NCBI GenBank assembly: GCA_035499415.1
Contig: DATJYV010000133.1
Coordinates: 1 to 15,144, forward strand
DNA length: 15,144 bases
Source: DATJYV01 sp035499415
GTDB taxonomy: Bacteria > Bacteroidota > Ignavibacteria > UBA10030
Direction of reading: 5' to 3'
In this document: piece after piece, positions 14,019 to 15,144 of the stretch
Numbering within the stretch: position 1 is the stretch's first letter
Layout: each line of letters begins with the position of its first letter
The notes under the pieces: model-generated
What the model saw: only the letters and a program-made list of their open reading frames with translations
Database searches by the model: none
What the model was told of the DNA's origin: nothing
Made by a program: the position numbers and the translations under genes

Positions 14019-15144
14019 ATGAACGTTCGAACTCTTTCTCTCGTAGCACTGCTTTCGATCATCGCCGCCCCGTTCGCTCTTGCGCGGCAGGAGCCGTACG
14101 TTGAGCAGGCCCAGGGGCTGGAGCTGTTCAAGACGCCGGTCGTTCGCGGCGCCGTCGTTTCCGCCACCACTCCTCTTGCGGCCTTCTCGTCGACAGAAAA
14201 ACTGGTCGAAGTTCTCGACGCCTTGACGCTGGCCAAAAAGGCCTCGCTGGTTGCCCTCCCCAACCGCATCTCCGCGCTCGCATATTCTCCTTCCGGTCAA
14301 CTGCTGGCAACGGGGATTGTCGACGGGAAGTTGATGCTCTGGAACACGGCAACCGGAACTGCGGCAAAAACATTGTCGCCTCACTCGGCCGGAATCACGA
14401 ACCTCTGCTTCGGTGACGAGAATATCGTGCTGACGACGGGCATCGACAATAGCTTGAAGGTGACAGACCTGTCATCGGGTAAAACGCTGGGTTCGTTGAC
14501 AATCGACAAGGATGAAATCGCTTCCGCAACCATGGCATCCGGTGGGAAGATGTTTGCGATCGGTCTTGGGTCCGGTCAGGTGCGTATCTATAGCGTTGCC
14601 CCGTTCGGAATTACCGCGACCCTCACGGACTTCAAAGACCGCGTTGGCGGTCTGGCATTCAGCCCGGACGGCAAGATCCTCGCCGCGGGAATCATCGACG
14701 GCCAGGTCGGTTTCTGGGATATGGGGACGAAGACAATCCGCGCGCGCTTCGCCGCACACAAGGGGCCGGTTTCTTCAATCTCGATCGACCCGAAGGGCCG
14801 ATGGGCCGTCACGGCCGGAGCGGACAGTACGATCAAGCTTACGGACCTTGTGAAATTCAACGTCGTGAAATCCTTGCGAGAATCGGAAGGTTACGTCACG
14901 TACACGGGGTTTGCCAACGACGAGTTGCTCATGGAAGGGACAAGCAAGGGATTTGTGCGAAGGTGGCGCGTACTCGCGGTTCCCCCGGATACGACCAACC
15001 CCTCGGTTGTGCTCCTTGCCCCTCCGGCGGGCGGGCTCACCCGTGTTGTCGCAAAAATGTATGACATCGATGGCGTGGCGTACGACGACACGGAAGTGAA
15101 GGATGTGATGGTCAACGGCCGCCCTGCCGCCGTCACGCCGGCCC
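14019..15144 (+). CDS. Secreted WD40-repeat protein, N-terminal part (runs off window)
   Basis: The ATG at 14019 is preceded by a GGAG SD (GATGGAGAACAGCC) and opens a frame of 375 codons to the right edge with no stop. Residues 1-22 are a signal peptide (LSLVALLSIIAAPFALA). From about 70 to 320 there are five to six WD40 repeats, for example ISALAYSPSGQLLATGIVDG..LMLWNT, VGGLAFSPDGKILAAGIIDGQVGFWDM and VSSISIDPKGRWAVTAGADSTIKLTDL, which should form a beta-propeller. After PPDTTNPSVVLLAPP (about 321-335) comes an Ig-like stretch with DDTEVKDVMVNGRPA. That combination is often followed by a caspase-like (peptidase C14) domain in this bacterial group, but this part is outside the window. Its partner or substrate is unknown. 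Confidence 0.82.
   Translation, partial: MNVRTLSLVALLSIIAAPFALARQEPYVEQAQGLELFKTPVVRGAVVSATTPLAAFSSTEKLVEVLDALTLAKKASLVALPNRISALAYSPSGQLLATGIVDGKLMLWNTATGTAAKTLSPHSAGITNLCFGDENIVLTTGIDNSLKVTDLSSGKTLGSLTIDKDEIASATMASGGKMFAIGLGSGQVRIYSVAPFGITATLTDFKDRVGGLAFSPDGKILAAGIIDGQVGFWDMGTKTIRARFAAHKGPVSSISIDPKGRWAVTAGADSTIKLTDLVKFNVVKSLRESEGYVTYTGFANDELLMEGTSKGFVRRWRVLAVPPDTTNPSVVLLAPPAGGLTRVVAKMYDIDGVAYDDTEVKDVMVNGRPAAVTPA

Overview
The window looks like a moderately GC-rich chromosomal segment of a Gram-negative bacterium from the Bacteroidota/Chlorobiota/Ignavibacteria branch (FCB group). The grounds are an LptD-type outer-membrane assembly protein, a DUF5916-type secreted protein, several Sec signal peptides, a tRNA-Leu/tig/clpP/clpX block, and sites resembling the Bacteroidetes promoter (-33 TTG, about 20 bp, -7 TAnnTTTG). 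This placement is inferred from gene content; no database search was possible.

Layout. (1) Positions 1-983, minus: the N-terminal part of a secreted CBM9-like/DUF5916 protein that runs off the left edge. (2) 1202-4762, plus: a ROK-family sugar kinase followed 15 nt later by an LptD-like protein. (3) 7938-4796, minus: five genes in one direction, namely a membrane-anchored TlpA-like thioredoxin-fold protein, a membrane-anchored C39 (bacteriocin-leader) peptidase overlapping it by 8 nt, a 393-nt gap, a 95-aa Cys-rich peptide precursor, a secreted 199-aa protein and a Yip1-family membrane protein. (4) 11526-8152, minus: tRNA-Leu(UAG), trigger factor, ClpP and ClpX, a housekeeping protein-quality-control block, with a truncated second copy of the tRNA 5' half just upstream and an inverted/direct repeat cluster just after clpX. 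(5) 11718-15144: a secreted TPR protein (minus, with a clear intrinsic terminator) divergent from a secreted WD40-repeat protein (plus) that runs off the right edge.

The most interesting part is region 3. The small precursor has a Sec-type signal peptide and also a double-glycine leader motif (LTDAEQQSTVGG) followed by a 40-residue core with six cysteines. The neighbouring C39 peptidase keeps its oxyanion Gln and Cys-His-Asp triad and is tethered by one N-terminal membrane segment rather than fused to an ABC transporter. The first gene encodes a membrane-tethered CxxC thioredoxin-fold protein. Together they suggest a peptide that is exported by Sec, cut after Gly-Gly in the periplasm and disulfide-bonded there. 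This differs from the usual cytoplasmic C39/ABC route. The function of the peptide (bacteriocin, signal or structural) cannot be read from the sequence.
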